A model generated the notes under the pieces. It was given only the letters and a program-made list of their open reading frames with translations, made no database searches and had not been told where the DNA came from. From Streptomyces sp. ITFR-16 (lineage in GTDB: Bacteria; Actinomycetota; Actinomycetes; Streptomycetales; Streptomycetaceae), in contig NZ_CP134609.1 in assembly GCF_031844705.1 (NCBI RefSeq), positions 6,882,001-6,946,000 on the forward strand: a DNA stretch of 64,000 nucleotides, written 5' to 3'. The translations under genes and the position numbers were made by a program. Positions 1 to 9,459 of this stretch are shown here, one piece after another. Position 1 is the stretch's first letter; each line of letters opens with the position of its first letter.

Positions 1-1329
<1,329 letters not shown>

Positions 1330-1406
1330 CAGTTGCTCGCGTCCACTGTGTTAGTTCTGAAATAACGAACGGCTGTGATGGTACCGGTTGTTTTGAATTT
1401 CATAGT

Positions 1407-1525
1407 GTTTCGGTGGTCATTGCGTTAGGGAAACGCCCGGTTACATTCCGAACCCGGAAGCTAAGCCTTTCAGCGCCGATGGTACTGCAGGGGGGACCCT
1501 GTGGGAGAGTAGGACGCCGCCGAAC
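1407..1525 (+). rRNA. rrf: 5S ribosomal RNA
   Basis: A 119-nt sequence starting GTTTCGGTGGTCATTGCG and ending GTAGGACGCCGCCGAAC matches the Streptomyces 5S pattern, with the conserved CCCGGTTACATTCCGAACCC loop segment. It lies about 77 nt after the 23S end, as expected for the 16S-23S-5S operon order. Confidence 0.96.
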
Positions 1526-1536
1526 AATTATTGTGG

Positions 1537-1567
1537 AAAGCCCCGTGCCCTTGTGGCACGGGGCTTT
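1537..1567 (+). terminator. rRNA operon terminator
   Basis: A perfect 13-bp stem (1537-1549 with 1555-1567, arm AAAGCCCCGTGCC) with a 5-nt loop begins 12 nt after the 5S gene and ends in a short T run. It is a classic intrinsic terminator for the rRNA operon and separates it from the downstream lipid gene. Confidence 0.9.
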
Positions 1568-1671
1568 TCTGCGTTCCGGGACCGTTCCCGGCACCCCTGT
1601 GTCCCCGCCGGCCGAGGCTGAGGGTAGGGTCAGGGGGCATCATTGGCACGTTCTTCACAGGAGGCCCCCGG

Positions 1672-2280
1672 GTGGAGGTCCAGGAGACTCGCGTTCAGAC
1701 GGACCGGGTACTCACCATCCCCAACATCCTCAGCATGGCTCGCCTCGTCGGCGTACCTGTCTTCCTGTGGCTGATTCTCCGCCCCGAGTTCGGCGGGCCC
1801 CAGAGCGACGGCTGGGCGTTGCTGGTCCTGATGTTCAGCGGTGTCAGTGACTACCTCGACGGCAAGCTCGCCCGTCGGTGGAACCAGATCAGCAGCCTGG
1901 GACGGCTGCTCGACCCGGCAGCGGACCGTCTCTATATTCTTTCCACCCTCGTCGGGCTGACCTGGCGGGAGATCCTCCCGCTCTGGCTCACTGCGGCTCT
2001 GCTGGCCCGTGAGCTCATGCTTCTCGTGATGGTCGGAATCCTGCGCCGTCACGGGTATCCGCCGCCCCAGGTGAACTTCCTGGGCAAGGCGGCCACGTTC
2101 AACCTGATGTACGCATTTCCCTTGTTGCTGCTCAGCGACGGAAGTGGTTGGCTGGCTTCGCTGGCCACTGTTTTCGGATGGGCGTTCGCAGGATGGGGTA
2201 CAACGCTCTACTGGTGGGCAGGGATCCTCTACGTGGTTCAGGTCCGCCGCCTGGTCAAGGCGGATGCAGTAGCCGATTGA
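1672..2280 (+). CDS. CDP-alcohol phosphatidyltransferase (cardiolipin synthase type)
   Basis: Membrane phospholipid synthase of 202 residues. The complete CDP-alcohol phosphotransferase signature D-x2-DG-x2-AR-x8-G-x3-D-x3-D is present (DYLDGKLARR, then GRLLDPAADR), surrounded by about five hydrophobic segments. The GTG at 1672 was chosen because GGAGG at 1660-1664 sits 7 nt upstream; the open frame extends further 5' but only into rRNA-terminator DNA. The family covers phosphatidylglycerophosphate synthases and the eukaryotic-type cardiolipin synthase known from Streptomyces (SCO1389). The position next to the mannose-1-phosphate guanylyltransferase gene favours the latter by synteny, and corresponds to pgsA2 in mycobacteria. 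Substrate is inferred, not seen. Confidence 0.88.
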   Translation: MEVQETRVQTDRVLTIPNILSMARLVGVPVFLWLILRPEFGGPQSDGWALLVLMFSGVSDYLDGKLARRWNQISSLGRLLDPAADRLYILSTLVGLTWREILPLWLTAALLARELMLLVMVGILRRHGYPPPQVNFLGKAATFNLMYAFPLLLLSDGSGWLASLATVFGWAFAGWGTTLYWWAGILYVVQVRRLVKADAVAD

Positions 2281-2391
2281 GCTCGTTGATGCGGTGCCGC
2301 GCAACGTGGCCGGCCCGCGGCTGATGACACCAATTGCCCCGACGGGCGAAGTCGGCTAGACCGTCGTCTCTTCAAGGAGGACGTTTCCGAC

Positions 2392-4887
2392 ATGAAGGCC
2401 GTCGTGATGGCAGGTGGTGAAGGCACACGCCTTCGCCCCATGACCTCAAGCATGCCCAAGCCGCTCCTGCCCGTAGCCAATCGGCCGATCATGGAGCATG
2501 TGCTTCGGCTGCTCAAGCGGCACGGGCTCAACGAGACGGTCGTGACCGTCCAGTTCCTCGCGTCCCTGGTGAAGAATTACTTCGGGGACGGCGAGGAGCT
2601 AGGGATGGAGCTCACCTATGCCAATGAGGAGAAACCGCTCGGTACCGCGGGCAGCGTGAAGAATGCCGAAGCGGCATTGAAGGACGATACGTTTCTCGTC
2701 ATTTCCGGTGACGCGCTCACCGACTTCGACCTCACCGATCTCATCGCCTTCCACAAGGAAAAGGGCGGCCTGGTCACGGTCTGCCTCACCCGGGTCCCCA
2801 ATCCCCTGGAATTCGGGATCACGATCGTGGACGAAGCGGGCCAGGTCGAACGGTTCCTGGAGAAGCCCACCTGGGGACAGGTGTTCTCCGACACAGTCAA
2901 TACGGGCATCTACGTGATGGAGCCCGAGGTCTTCAACTACGTCGAGGCCGACGTCTCCGTGGACTGGTCCGGTGATGTCTTCCCGCAGCTCATGAAGGAA
3001 GGCAAGCCCATCTACGGCTATATCGCCGAGGGCTACTGGGAGGACGTCGGCACGCACGAGAGCTATGTGAAGGCCCAGGCCGACGTGCTCGAGCGCAAGG
3101 TCGATGTGGAGATCGACGGCTTCGAGATCTCCCCCGGCGTATGGGTGGCCGAAGGCGCGGACGTCCACCCCGACGCCGTGCTCCGGGGCCCGCTGTACAT
3201 CGGTGACTACGCCAAGGTCGAGGCCGGCGTGGAGATCCGTGAGCACACGGTCATCGGGTCGAACGTCGTCGTCAAGAGCGGCGCTTTCCTGCACAAGGCC
3301 GTCGTCCACGACAATGTGTACATCGGCGACCACAGCAATCTGCGCGGCTGTGTGATCGGCAAGAACACCGACATCATGCGTGCCGCACGGATCGAGGACG
3401 GCGCCGTCATCGGCGACGAATGCCTCGTGGGCGAGGAATCGATCATCCAGGGGAATGTGCGCGTCTACCCCTTCAAGACGATCGAGGCCGGCGCCTTCGT
3501 CAATACCTCGGTGATCTGGGAGTCGCGTGGACAGGCCCATCTCTTCGGCGCGCGCGGCGTCTCCGGAATCCTGAACGTCGAGATCACGCCGGAGCTGGCC
3601 GTCAGGCTGGCCGGCGCCTATGCCACGACGCTGAAGAAGGGCTCCACGGTCACCACCGCCCGTGACCACTCCCGCGGTGCGCGGGCGCTGAAGCGCGCGG
3701 TCATCTCGGCCCTTCAGGCCAGCGCCATCGATGTCCGCGACCTGGAGAACGTACCGCTGCCCGTGGCGCGCCAGCAGACCGCGCGCGGCAGTGCCGGCGG
3801 CATCATGATCCGTACGTCTCCGGGTGTGCCCGACTCCGTCGACATCATGTTCTTCGACGAGCGGGGAGCGGACCTCTCCCAGGCGCGCCAGCGAAAGCTG
3901 GACCGGGTCTACGCCCGCCAGGAGTACCGGCGTGCCTTCCCGGGCGAGATCGGTGACATCTACTTCCCGTCGAGCGTCTTCGACTCGTACACCGGATCGC
4001 TGCTGCGGAACGTGGACACTGCGGGTATCGCCGATGCCGGGCTGAAGGTCGTCGTCGACGCCTCCAACGGCAGCGCGGGCCTGGTGCTGCCCAGCCTGCT
4101 GGGACGGCTGGGTGTGGACGCGCTGACGATCAACCCCGGTCTCGACGAGTCCAGGCCGACCGAGTCGGCCGAGACCAGGCGGTCCGGGCTGGTGCGGCTG
4201 GGCGAGATCGTCTCCTCGGCGAGGGCGGCCTTCGGTGTCCGCTTCGACCCCGTCGGCGAACGGCTCTCGCTCGTCGACGAGCGGGGCCGGATCGTGGAGG
4301 ACGACCGGGCCCTGCTCGTCATGCTCGACCTCGTCGCCGCCGAGCGGCGCAGCGGGCGGGTGGCGCTGCCGGTGACCACCACCAGGGTTGCCGAGCAGGT
4401 CGCCGCGTACCACGGCACGCAGGTCGAGTGGACGACGACATCGCCCGACGATCTGACCCGGGTGGGCCGCGAGGAAGGCACCATCTTCGGTGGAGACGGG
4501 CGCGGCGGCTTCATCGTTCCCGAATTCAGCAGTGTCTTCGATGGTTCGGCCGCCTTCGTGCGGCTCATCGGACTCGTGGCAAGGACGCAGCTCACGCTCA
4601 GCCAGATCGACGCACGCATTCCGCGCGCCCATGTGCTGCGGCGTGACCTGGCCACCCCGTGGGCCGTGAAGGGCCTGGTCATGCGCCGCGTCGTGGAGGC
4701 GGCCGGGGACCGTGACGTCGACACGACGGACGGTGTGCGGGTCGTCGAGGCCGACGGACGCTGGGTGATGGTCCTGCCCGACCGGGCGGAAGCGGTCACC
4801 CACCTGTGGGCCGAGGGGCCGGACGACGCCTCCGCGCAGGCGCTGCTCGACGAGTGGTCGGCGGTCGTGGACAGCGCGGGCAACTGA
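2392..4887 (+). CDS. mannose-1-phosphate guanylyltransferase with C-terminal phosphomannomutase-like domain
   Basis: Cytoplasmic sugar nucleotidyltransferase of 831 residues, expected to make GDP-mannose. Residues 1-235 are the nucleotidyltransferase fold, with GGEGTRLRP at 8-16 and a FLEKP motif near 153. Residues about 250-375 are left-handed beta-helix hexapeptide repeats. Residues about 380-831 resemble a phosphohexomutase, but its active-site loops are degenerate: RTSPGVP around Ser476 in place of TASHNP, DPVGER at 619-624 in place of DGDADR, GGDGRGG at 700 in place of GGEESGH, and LPDRAEA at 795 in place of RPSGTEP. The mutase half is therefore probably non-catalytic. AAGGAGG at 2374-2380 sets the ATG. 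It follows the phospholipid gene by 111 nt. GDP-mannose feeds mannosylated lipids and protein O-mannosylation. Confidence 0.9.
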   Translation: MKAVVMAGGEGTRLRPMTSSMPKPLLPVANRPIMEHVLRLLKRHGLNETVVTVQFLASLVKNYFGDGEELGMELTYANEEKPLGTAGSVKNAEAALKDDTFLVISGDALTDFDLTDLIAFHKEKGGLVTVCLTRVPNPLEFGITIVDEAGQVERFLEKPTWGQVFSDTVNTGIYVMEPEVFNYVEADVSVDWSGDVFPQLMKEGKPIYGYIAEGYWEDVGTHESYVKAQADVLERKVDVEIDGFEISPGVWVAEGADVHPDAVLRGPLYIGDYAKVEAGVEIREHTVIGSNVVVKSGAFLHKAVVHDNVYIGDHSNLRGCVIGKNTDIMRAARIEDGAVIGDECLVGEESIIQGNVRVYPFKTIEAGAFVNTSVIWESRGQAHLFGARGVSGILNVEITPELAVRLAGAYATTLKKGSTVTTARDHSRGARALKRAVISALQASAIDVRDLENVPLPVARQQTARGSAGGIMIRTSPGVPDSVDIMFFDERGADLSQARQRKLDRVYARQEYRRAFPGEIGDIYFPSSVFDSYTGSLLRNVDTAGIADAGLKVVVDASNGSAGLVLPSLLGRLGVDALTINPGLDESRPTESAETRRSGLVRLGEIVSSARAAFGVRFDPVGERLSLVDERGRIVEDDRALLVMLDLVAAERRSGRVALPVTTTRVAEQVAAYHGTQVEWTTTSPDDLTRVGREEGTIFGGDGRGGFIVPEFSSVFDGSAAFVRLIGLVARTQLTLSQIDARIPRAHVLRRDLATPWAVKGLVMRRVVEAAGDRDVDTTDGVRVVEADGRWVMVLPDRAEAVTHLWAEGPDDASAQALLDEWSAVVDSAGN

Positions 4888-4981
4888 TCCCCGGGGTGGG
4901 CCCGTAACCACAGCTGCCCGCTGCGGGCACATCGGTGGGGCCATTCGGCGGAAGCTGCTGCGACATGCGACGATGTGCGGC

Positions 4982-5905
4982 ATGTCGCAGCAGCCCTCCG
5001 ACCGGAGCACCGCCCCGGCGCCCAAGCGCCCCGACGCGTCCATGTCGCTGCTGACCAATGTGATGGACCACAGCCTGGACGACGGCTACGCCGAGGCGTC
5101 GGCGCGCCGCGCGGCCGACGGGCGCGCGGGCATGCCCCGTACGCTCAAGGCGAAGCTGGGCTTCGCGGCCTGCCTGGTGCTGGCCGCTCTCGTCGTGACG
5201 CTCGGTGCGGCCCAGGCGCGGGTCTCGGCGCCGGTCCTGGCCAAGGAGCGCCAGGAGCTGATCGACCGGATCGACGCGGAGACGTCGGCGGCCGACACGC
5301 TCGAGGCGCAGGTGGAGGAGATCCGCGCCGACGTGGGGCGGCGCCAGCGCAAGGCACTGGAGGAGCACGGGGGAGACCAGACGGAACTGGTCGCCCTGCT
5401 CTCCGGGGCGACGCCCGTACAGGGCCCAGGGGTGAAGCTCGTCGTCGACGACGCGAAGGACACCGACCAGGGCGGCGGCGGGCCCCGCGAGACCAGCGGT
5501 TTCTCCGACACGGGACGGGTCCGGGACCGGGACATGCAACGGGTCGTCAACGGCCTGTGGCAGTCCGGCGCCGACGCCATCGCCATCAACGGCCAGCGTC
5601 TGACGGCCCTGTCGGCGATCCGTGCCGCGGGCGACGCCATACTGGTCGACAACAAGCCGCTCGTGCCGCCGTACTCGGTGCTCGCGGTGGGGGACGGGAA
5701 GAAGCTCGCCGCCGCCTTCCAGGACAGTGCCGACGGCCAGTACCTGGAGGCGCTGAAGGACACCTTCGACATCCGGACCAGCCTCTCCGTTCAGGAGAAG
5801 CTGAGCCTTCCGGCGGCCCCGAGCCTGATCGTACGGACAGCAGAGCCTTATAAGGCCGCAGACACCGGCAGTGGTGCGGCAGACACAGGGAAGGGCACAT
5901 CGTGA
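4982..5905 (+). CDS. DUF881 membrane-anchored protein
   Basis: 307-residue DUF881 protein of unknown function. A cytoplasmic, disordered N-terminus (1-55) leads to one transmembrane segment at about 58-78. A short coiled-coil region (about 85-125) and the extracytoplasmic DUF881 domain follow, the latter with the typical WQSGADAIAINGQRLT stretch. An ATG three codons upstream (4973) is also possible; neither has a good ribosome site. The stop overlaps the next gene's GTG by 4 nt (GTGA), so the two are translationally coupled. The DUF881-small basic protein-DUF881 triplet is conserved in actinobacteria (Rv1823-Rv1825 in M. tuberculosis). A cell-envelope role is only inferred. Confidence 0.88.
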   Translation: MSQQPSDRSTAPAPKRPDASMSLLTNVMDHSLDDGYAEASARRAADGRAGMPRTLKAKLGFAACLVLAALVVTLGAAQARVSAPVLAKERQELIDRIDAETSAADTLEAQVEEIRADVGRRQRKALEEHGGDQTELVALLSGATPVQGPGVKLVVDDAKDTDQGGGGPRETSGFSDTGRVRDRDMQRVVNGLWQSGADAIAINGQRLTALSAIRAAGDAILVDNKPLVPPYSVLAVGDGKKLAAAFQDSADGQYLEALKDTFDIRTSLSVQEKLSLPAAPSLIVRTAEPYKAADTGSGAADTGKGTS

Positions 5906-6234
5906 TCGCCGTACTGGGCCTCGTCGTGGGAGTCGTGGTCGGACTGTTGGTCCGGCCCGAAGTGCCGGCGGTGGTCGAGCCCTACCTCCCGATCGCCGTC
6001 GTGGCCGCCCTCGATGCTGTCTTCGGCGGTCTGCGGGCCATGCTCGACGGGATCTTCGTCGACAAGGTCTTCGTGGTCTCGTTCCTCTCGAACGTGGTCG
6101 TGGCCGCCCTCATCGTCTTCCTGGGGGACAAGCTGGGCGTCGGCGCCCAGCTCTCCACGGGTGTGGTGGTCGTGCTGGGCATCCGGATCTTCTCCAACGC
6201 CGCGGCCATCCGCCGGCACGTCTTCCGGGCCTGA
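5902..6234 (+). CDS. sbp: small basic protein (Sbp, DUF1290)
   Basis: 110-residue integral membrane protein with about three hydrophobic helices (residues 2-17, 26-45, 56-75, then 85-98) and a basic C-terminus (RRHVFRA). Length and pattern match the small basic protein family found in Gram-positive bacteria beside DUF881 and division genes. The GTG overlaps the upstream DUF881 stop by 4 nt, and the next DUF881 gene starts 5 nt after the stop, so the three form one translational unit. The molecular role is not established in this lineage. Confidence 0.88.
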   Translation: MIAVLGLVVGVVVGLLVRPEVPAVVEPYLPIAVVAALDAVFGGLRAMLDGIFVDKVFVVSFLSNVVVAALIVFLGDKLGVGAQLSTGVVVVLGIRIFSNAAAIRRHVFRA

Positions 6235-6239
6235 GGCCG

Positions 6240-7028
6240 ATGAGCAACGACGCGTTCGACGACGGCCGGGAGCAGCCCGGAGAGCAGCCCGCGCAGGCTC
6301 CCGAGGAGCTGACCGGACGCCAGCGGCTGGCCGCCGGCATCTGGCCGCCCCGGGTCACCCGCGCCCAACTCATCGTCGCGGTGCTCCTGTTCGTCCTCGG
6401 CCTGGGCCTGGCCATCCAGGTGCGGTCGAACAGCGACAACAGCGCACTGCGGGGCGCCCGCCAGGAGGACCTGGTGCGCATCCTCGACGAGGTGGACGAC
6501 CGTACGCAGCGGCTGGAGGACGAGAAGCAGCGCCTCGACGACCAGCGAACGGAGCTGGAGAACAGCTCCGACCAGGCCGAGGAGGCCCGGAAGCAGACGG
6601 TGGAGAAGGAGCGCCAACTGGGCGTTCTCGCGGGCACCGTGGCGGCGCACGGGCCGGGGATCACCATGACGGTCAACGACCCGGGTGACGCGGTGCAGCC
6701 GGACATGCTGCTCGACGCGCTCCAGGAGCTGCGGGCCGCCGGTGCCGAGGCGATCGAGGTCAACGGCGCGCGCGTGGTGGCCAATACGTACTTCTCCGGT
6801 GACGGGGGCGCCGTCAAGGTCGACGACCGGAAGATCTCCGCCCCCTACGTCTTCAAGGTCATCGGCAAGCCGCAGGATCTGGAACCGGCGCTGAACATCC
6901 CCGGCGGGGTCGTGCAGACGCTGGAGAAGGAGCAGGCCACCGTGCATGTGGTCCAGGCCGACGACATTGTCGTGGACGCCTTGCGACCGGCGGAGCGGCC
7001 TGACTACGCTCGGTCGTCGACCCAGTGA
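6240..7028 (+). CDS. second DUF881 membrane-anchored protein
   Basis: 262-residue paralogue of the protein two genes upstream. A cytoplasmic N-terminus (1-40) precedes one membrane helix at about 43-60. A long charged coiled coil (about 70-125, rich in E, K, R and Q) and the DUF881 domain (about 128-250, with GAEAIEVNGARV) follow. The ATG lies 5 nt after the small basic protein stop. The stronger coiled coil distinguishes it from the first copy. In mycobacteria gcvH follows this gene; here the next 190 nt hold no gcvH and the FHA gene comes next. Confidence 0.88.
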   Translation: MSNDAFDDGREQPGEQPAQAPEELTGRQRLAAGIWPPRVTRAQLIVAVLLFVLGLGLAIQVRSNSDNSALRGARQEDLVRILDEVDDRTQRLEDEKQRLDDQRTELENSSDQAEEARKQTVEKERQLGVLAGTVAAHGPGITMTVNDPGDAVQPDMLLDALQELRAAGAEAIEVNGARVVANTYFSGDGGAVKVDDRKISAPYVFKVIGKPQDLEPALNIPGGVVQTLEKEQATVHVVQADDIVVDALRPAERPDYARSSTQ

Positions 7029-7218
7029 ACCCGGGACGCTTGGGCGTCGGGGGACACGGGCACAAGGTTGCGGGGGGTCGCCGCATCGTAATCGTGGTGC
7101 GTGGTGGAAACTGTCGAGTGGATACGGACGTTGTGAAGATGTCCGGGTCGGCAGGTGTGTTCATTCAGGGTTCGTCCTGCCCCACGGGCGGGTCTGTTTC
7201 GGTCAAGGGGAATCGCCC
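7029..7218. other. intergenic region where gcvH sits in mycobacteria
   Basis: 190 nt between the DUF881 gene and garA with no supportable coding sequence. In the equivalent mycobacterial cluster gcvH occupies this point (known gene order Rv1825-gcvH-garA). No remnant of a lipoyl-lysine domain is visible in any frame. A ribosome-binding AAGGGG at 7205-7210 serves the next GTG. Confidence 0.6.
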
Positions 7219-8007
7219 GTGAAGTTGTTTGGGAAGTTGTTCGGCAAGAGCGCACGCGACGAAGCCGCACGGCATCGCGCGCCGCGCCATGGCCAAGGTG
7301 ACGAGCAGGGCTCCGAGCGCCCGCTCTTCCGTGATCAGGTGGCAGGTCCGGGGGGTGACAATTCGGGTGATCCCGGCGCGTCGTCTGTTGACCCTGCCGG
7401 TCCCGGCCGCATAGGTTTCGGAGAACCCGCACCCTCGAGTCCGGGTGGAGGGTTCGCCCCGAGGCAGGAGGCTTCGTCCATGCCGGTCTGTACGAGGTGC
7501 GGGCACCGTAACGCCGAGGCCAGTCGTTTCTGCTCCAACTGCGGTGCGCCGCTGCGGGGCGGGGTTCCCGAGCGTGCCTCGGAGACGACGTCGACCATCT
7601 CCATCTCGGGCCTGGAGGCCTACGAGGCGGAGGCGACCGGTCAGACCTCCGTGCCGTCGCTGTCGCCCGAGGCCCAGGCGGCCGTGGACGCCCTGCCGCT
7701 CGGCTCGGCGCTCCTGGTGGTGCGGCGGGGGCCGAACTCCGGCAGCCGCTTCCTGCTGGACGGGGATCTGACGACGGCCGGACGGCACCCGCAGAGCGAC
7801 ATCTTCCTCGACGACGTGACGGTCTCGCGCCGTCATGTGGAGTTCCGCCGGAACGCCGACGGCACCTTCACGGTCGGGGATGTCGGGAGCCTCAACGGCA
7901 CCTACGTCAATCGTGAGCGCATCGACTCCGTCGCGCTGTCCAACGGCGACGAAGTGCAGATCGGCAAGTACCGGCTGGTCTTCTACGCAAGCCAGCGCGG
8001 CATCTGA
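7219..8007 (+). CDS. garA: GarA/OdhI-type FHA-domain regulator with zinc ribbon
   Basis: 262-residue phosphopeptide-binding regulator. The C-terminal FHA domain (about 160-255) carries GRHPQSDIFLDD, SRRH and GSLNGTYVN, nearly as in GarA. The ETTS motif at 122-125 is the site where PknB/PknG-type kinases phosphorylate GarA/OdhI, switching inhibition of 2-oxoglutarate dehydrogenase and glutamate enzymes. Unlike mycobacterial GarA (about 160 residues), this one has about 85 extra N-terminal residues, beginning amphipathically (VKLFGKLFGK), and a zinc ribbon with Cys91, Cys94, Cys105 and Cys108. GTG 7219 has AAGGGG upstream; an internal ATG at 7480 with AGGCAGGAG upstream could give a shorter 175-residue form. 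Confidence 0.92.
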   Translation: MKLFGKLFGKSARDEAARHRAPRHGQGDEQGSERPLFRDQVAGPGGDNSGDPGASSVDPAGPGRIGFGEPAPSSPGGGFAPRQEASSMPVCTRCGHRNAEASRFCSNCGAPLRGGVPERASETTSTISISGLEAYEAEATGQTSVPSLSPEAQAAVDALPLGSALLVVRRGPNSGSRFLLDGDLTTAGRHPQSDIFLDDVTVSRRHVEFRRNADGTFTVGDVGSLNGTYVNRERIDSVALSNGDEVQIGKYRLVFYASQRGI

Positions 8008-8024
8008 CCCGTCAGGGAAGGTCC

Positions 8025-8762
8025 ATGCTGAGAACACGGACGGGCGGTGCCGGACACGGCACCGCCACCGCCGACGACCGCCCGATGAGCATCGGCACGG
8101 TGCTCCTGCAGCTGCGGGACGAGTTCCCCGAAGTCACGATCTCCAAGATCCGCTTCCTGGAGGCCGAGGGGCTCGTCGAACCGCAGCGGACTCCGTCCGG
8201 CTACCGGAAGTTCTCGGCGGACGACGTCGAGCGGCTCGCCCAGGTGCTGCGCATGCAGCGGGACCACTACCTTCCGCTGAAGGTCATCCGGGAGCACCTG
8301 GACGCCCTCGCCAGGGGCGAGCAGGTGGCCCTGCCGTCCCAGGAGGGGGAGCCGGCCGGGGGCGGGCTCCCGCTCGGTCCGGGGAGGGCCACGGCGCCCC
8401 GGATTGGCCGTGCCGAGCTCCTCGCTGCCGCCGAGGTCACCGAGAGTGATCTCGATGCCTGGGAGTCCTACGGTCTCGTCGCACCCGCGGCCGAGGGCGG
8501 CTACGACGCCGAGACGGTCACCGTCGCCAGGCTTGTGGCGGATCTGGGCCGATTCGGTCTGGAACCGCGCCATCTGCGGGCCATGCGGGCGGCGGCGGAC
8601 CGGGAGGCGGGGCTGATCGAGCAGGTGGTGGCGCCCCTGCGCCGGCACCGGAATCCGCAGACCAGAGCACATGCGGAGGCCACGGCCAGGGAGCTCGCCG
8701 AGCTCTCCGTACGGCTGCATTCGGCCCTCGTGCAAACCGCCCTGCAGGTGCGACTCCACTGA
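8025..8762 (+). CDS. ftsR: MerR-family regulator FtsR
   Basis: 245-residue DNA-binding regulator with two winged-helix MerR-like parts: the canonical one at about 20-95 (SKIRFLEAEGLVEPQRTPSGYRKF) and a second, degenerate one at about 125-190 (LDAWESYGLV). A low-complexity linker of G, P and E joins them. The layout and gene position match Rv1828 and corynebacterial FtsR, an activator of ftsZ transcription. GGGAAGG lies just before the ATG at 8025, 18 nt after garA. FtsZ control here is by analogy only. Confidence 0.88.
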   Translation: MLRTRTGGAGHGTATADDRPMSIGTVLLQLRDEFPEVTISKIRFLEAEGLVEPQRTPSGYRKFSADDVERLAQVLRMQRDHYLPLKVIREHLDALARGEQVALPSQEGEPAGGGLPLGPGRATAPRIGRAELLAAAEVTESDLDAWESYGLVAPAAEGGYDAETVTVARLVADLGRFGLEPRHLRAMRAAADREAGLIEQVVAPLRRHRNPQTRAHAEATARELAELSVRLHSALVQTALQVRLH

Positions 8763-8815
8763 TGTGGAGGGAGCCCGACTACCCAAACCTGCCGAGCACG
8801 TCCTAGGGTTGCTGT

Positions 8816-9292
8816 GTGAACGAGCTCGACGTTGTGGGTGTCCGGGTGGAAATGCCCTCCAACCAACCGATCGTGCTCCTGCGTGAAGTGGGAGGCGACC
8901 GGTACCTCCCCATTTGGATCGGTCCTGGTGAGGCGACCGCGATCGCCTTCGCCCAGCAGGGCATGGCTCCGGCCAGGCCGCTGACCCATGATCTCTTCAA
9001 GGATGTGCTCGAGGCCGTCGGCCAGGAGCTCACCGAGGTCCGCATCACGGACCTGCGCGAAGGGGTTTTCTACGCGGAGCTGGTCTTCGCCAGCGGGGTC
9101 GAGGTGAGCGCGCGGCCGTCCGACGCCATAGCGCTCGCCCTGCGCACCGGAACACCGATCTACGGCAGTGACGGGGTGCTCGACGACGCGGGGATCGCGA
9201 TCCCCGACGAGCAGGAGGACGAGGTGGAGAAGTTCCGCGAGTTCCTCGACCAGATCTCGCCGGAGGACTTCGGTACGAACAACAGTCAGTGA
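8816..9292 (+). CDS. bifunctional nuclease family protein (DUF151)
   Basis: 158-residue soluble DUF151/BFN-domain protein (about residues 3-135). The family signature is seen in LPIWIGPGEATAIAFA near 31 and in RPSDAIALALRTGTPIY near 100. Family members have reported RNase/DNase activity, but the physiological substrate is unknown. The GTG start fits the N-terminus MNELDVVGV of homologues; the upstream ribosome site is weak. It sits 53 nt after ftsR, as Rv1829 follows Rv1828. Confidence 0.9.
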   Translation: MNELDVVGVRVEMPSNQPIVLLREVGGDRYLPIWIGPGEATAIAFAQQGMAPARPLTHDLFKDVLEAVGQELTEVRITDLREGVFYAELVFASGVEVSARPSDAIALALRTGTPIYGSDGVLDDAGIAIPDEQEDEVEKFREFLDQISPEDFGTNNSQ

Positions 9293-9355
9293 CGTCCTCA
9301 GGGGTCGCCGCCACCGCATTCGATGAGCCTTTCCCGTTCATGGGTCACGGGAAAC

Positions 9356-9391
9356 CACCCTCAGGGTGATTATCACTCGGCGTGCCGAGTG
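9356..9391. promoter_or_regulatory. two dyads upstream of the second merR gene
   Basis: CACCCT-C-AGGGTG (9356-9368) and CACTCGGC-GT-GCCGAGTG (9374-9391, perfect) lie directly upstream of a promoter-like pair at 9401-9429. The second ends 9 bp before the -35 box. They look like operator sites, plausibly for autoregulation of the MerR protein encoded next. No binding data support this. Confidence 0.55.
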
Positions 9392-9400
9392 TGGCGATCG

Positions 9401-9429
9401 TTGACGCACCCCGGGTGACTGCCTACCTT
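9401..9429 (+). promoter_or_regulatory. probable housekeeping promoter of the merR gene
   Basis: TTGACG (9401-9406), a 17-bp spacer and TACCTT (9424-9429) fit an SigA/HrdB-type promoter. The predicted transcript start near 9436 leaves a leader of about 24 nt with AAGGACGGAGG before GTG 9460. It argues against the upstream in-frame ATG at 9382. Confidence 0.65.
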
Positions 9430-9459
9430 CGAGTGGGCAGGTCAAGGACGGAGGTCGGC

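Noticed and set aside
2599..5058. An 819-codon minus-strand open frame opposite the guanylyltransferase
   Set aside because: Shadow of a certain gene on the plus strand. No domains, no ribosome site.
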